Source: Clostridia bacterium (GTDB lineage: Bacteria > Bacillota > Clostridia > Oscillospirales > CAG-272). Taken from it: 7,983 nt of DNA. Below, piece by piece: positions 7,864-7,983 of the stretch. Within the stretch, counting starts at the first letter, position 1, and every line of letters starts with the position of its first letter. Position numbers and translations under genes: made by a program. The stretch is taken from contig CAAGDE010000031.1 of the NCBI GenBank assembly GCA_900768535.1, positions 1-7,983 on the forward strand. Direction: 5' to 3'. The notes below the pieces were generated by a model. It did not search any database. It saw only the letters and a program-made list of their open reading frames with translations, and was not told the DNA's origin.

Positions 7864-7888
7864 ACCCTTCTTGGAAGAAGGGTCTAAG
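7859..7888 (+). terminator. 14-bp hairpin spanning the addA stop codon; terminator-like without a U tract
   Basis: The arms at 7859-7872 and 7875-7888 are perfect complements around GG (in practice a 13-bp stem with a 4-nt loop). The TAG stop (7861-7863) lies in the left arm. It is the right place and stability for the operon's terminator or an mRNA 3'-end protector. However, the following bases (AACCCCAAGAACTTTCAC) give only TTT, and the minus strand has no T run after the stem either. A Rho-independent role is therefore uncertain; the hairpin may simply be part of the repeat. Confidence 0.45.
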
Positions 7889-7902
7889 AACCCCAAGAAC
7901 TT

Positions 7903-7983
7903 TCACTGAGAAGGGCATACCCCCGACCAACGTACCGTGAAATCTTTCCGGTGCTTCAGTCGGGGGTATGCCCTTCTCAGTGA
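7903..7983. repeat. Perfect 25-bp inverted repeat with 31-nt centre, at the window edge
   Basis: The left arm 7903-7927 (begins TCACTGAGAAGGGC) is the exact reverse complement of the right arm 7959-7983. The 31-nt centre holds a small imperfect hairpin: ACCG (7934-7937) with CGGT (7949-7952), bulged T7938, then GAAA (7939-7942) with TTTC (7945-7948). The arms could extend beyond the window, since the right one stops at the last base. It could be a MITE, a long terminator hairpin or a contig-end artefact. It has no coding content. Confidence 0.7.

Larger units (their letters stand above)
7821..7900. repeat. Palindromic element with outer arms and two inner hairpins, overlapping the addA 3' end
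   Basis: Outer arms TTGGGG (7824-7829) and CCCCAA (7891-7896) pair, and GTT (7821-7823) pairs with AAC (7898-7900) past one bulged G. They enclose a 7-bp hairpin (7836-7852) and a 14-bp hairpin (7859-7888), so the strand could fold into a three-way junction. The element begins inside addA and contains its stop codon. Architecture and position suggest a MITE/REP-like insertion. I recall similar GGACTCCGTCC-containing intergenic sequence from gut Clostridia, but this is unsearched. No transposase or target-site duplication was identified. Confidence 0.55.

Noticed and set aside
4210..7896. 1228-codon antisense open frame over addA
   Set aside because: Same cause as for addB. It starts inside the downstream palindromic element and encodes nothing recognisable, whereas the + strand has every AddA motif.
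7903..7983. CRISPR or attachment-site interpretation of the terminal repeat
   Set aside because: There are only two arms, in inverted orientation with one centre. There are no direct repeats, spacers, integrase or tRNA end.

Overview
The window is a short, GC-rich stretch of bacterial chromosome. It carries three codirectional genes on the + strand that look like one operon: a short QueG-like cobalamin/Fe-S reductase (286-1128), addB (1122-4175) and addA (4189-7863). The AddAB-type helicase-nuclease with addB first, strong GGAGG ribosome sites and a Fe-S-stapled AddB point to a Firmicute. The high GC and the hairpin-rich intergenic repeats suggest a gut Clostridia member of the Oscillospiraceae/Ruminococcaceae type. 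The taxon is an inference; there is no marker gene here.

Region by region. Positions 1-285 hold no credible gene. They contain GC-rich small palindromes and two adjacent hairpins (140-175) that look like an intergenic repeat, then an AT-richer leader (about 221-270) with a weak -10-like box and a GGAGG site. The QueG-like gene ends inside the start of addB (7-nt overlap). AddB is followed by a 13-nt gap and addA. From about 7821 the sequence changes character. A palindromic element with outer arms and two internal hairpins runs over the 3' end of addA, encodes its last 13 or so residues and provides its stop codon. A perfect 25-bp inverted repeat with a 31-nt centre (7903-7983) follows and ends exactly at the window edge.

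How the genes work together. AddA (UvrD-like motor plus nuclease) and AddB (inactive helicase-like scaffold, Fe-S cluster, second nuclease) form the AddAB complex, which resects double-strand breaks for RecA-dependent recombination. AddA keeps all helicase motifs and AddB keeps its nuclease residues and four Fe-S cysteines. AddB, however, has lost its N-terminal Walker A motif. The QueG-like protein has the family's Asp and eight cluster cysteines but lacks the usual C-terminal extension. Its link to DNA repair is only positional.

I do not see a clearly new system. The points most worth following are the P-loop-less AddB, the repeat that forms the end of addA, and the terminal inverted repeat.
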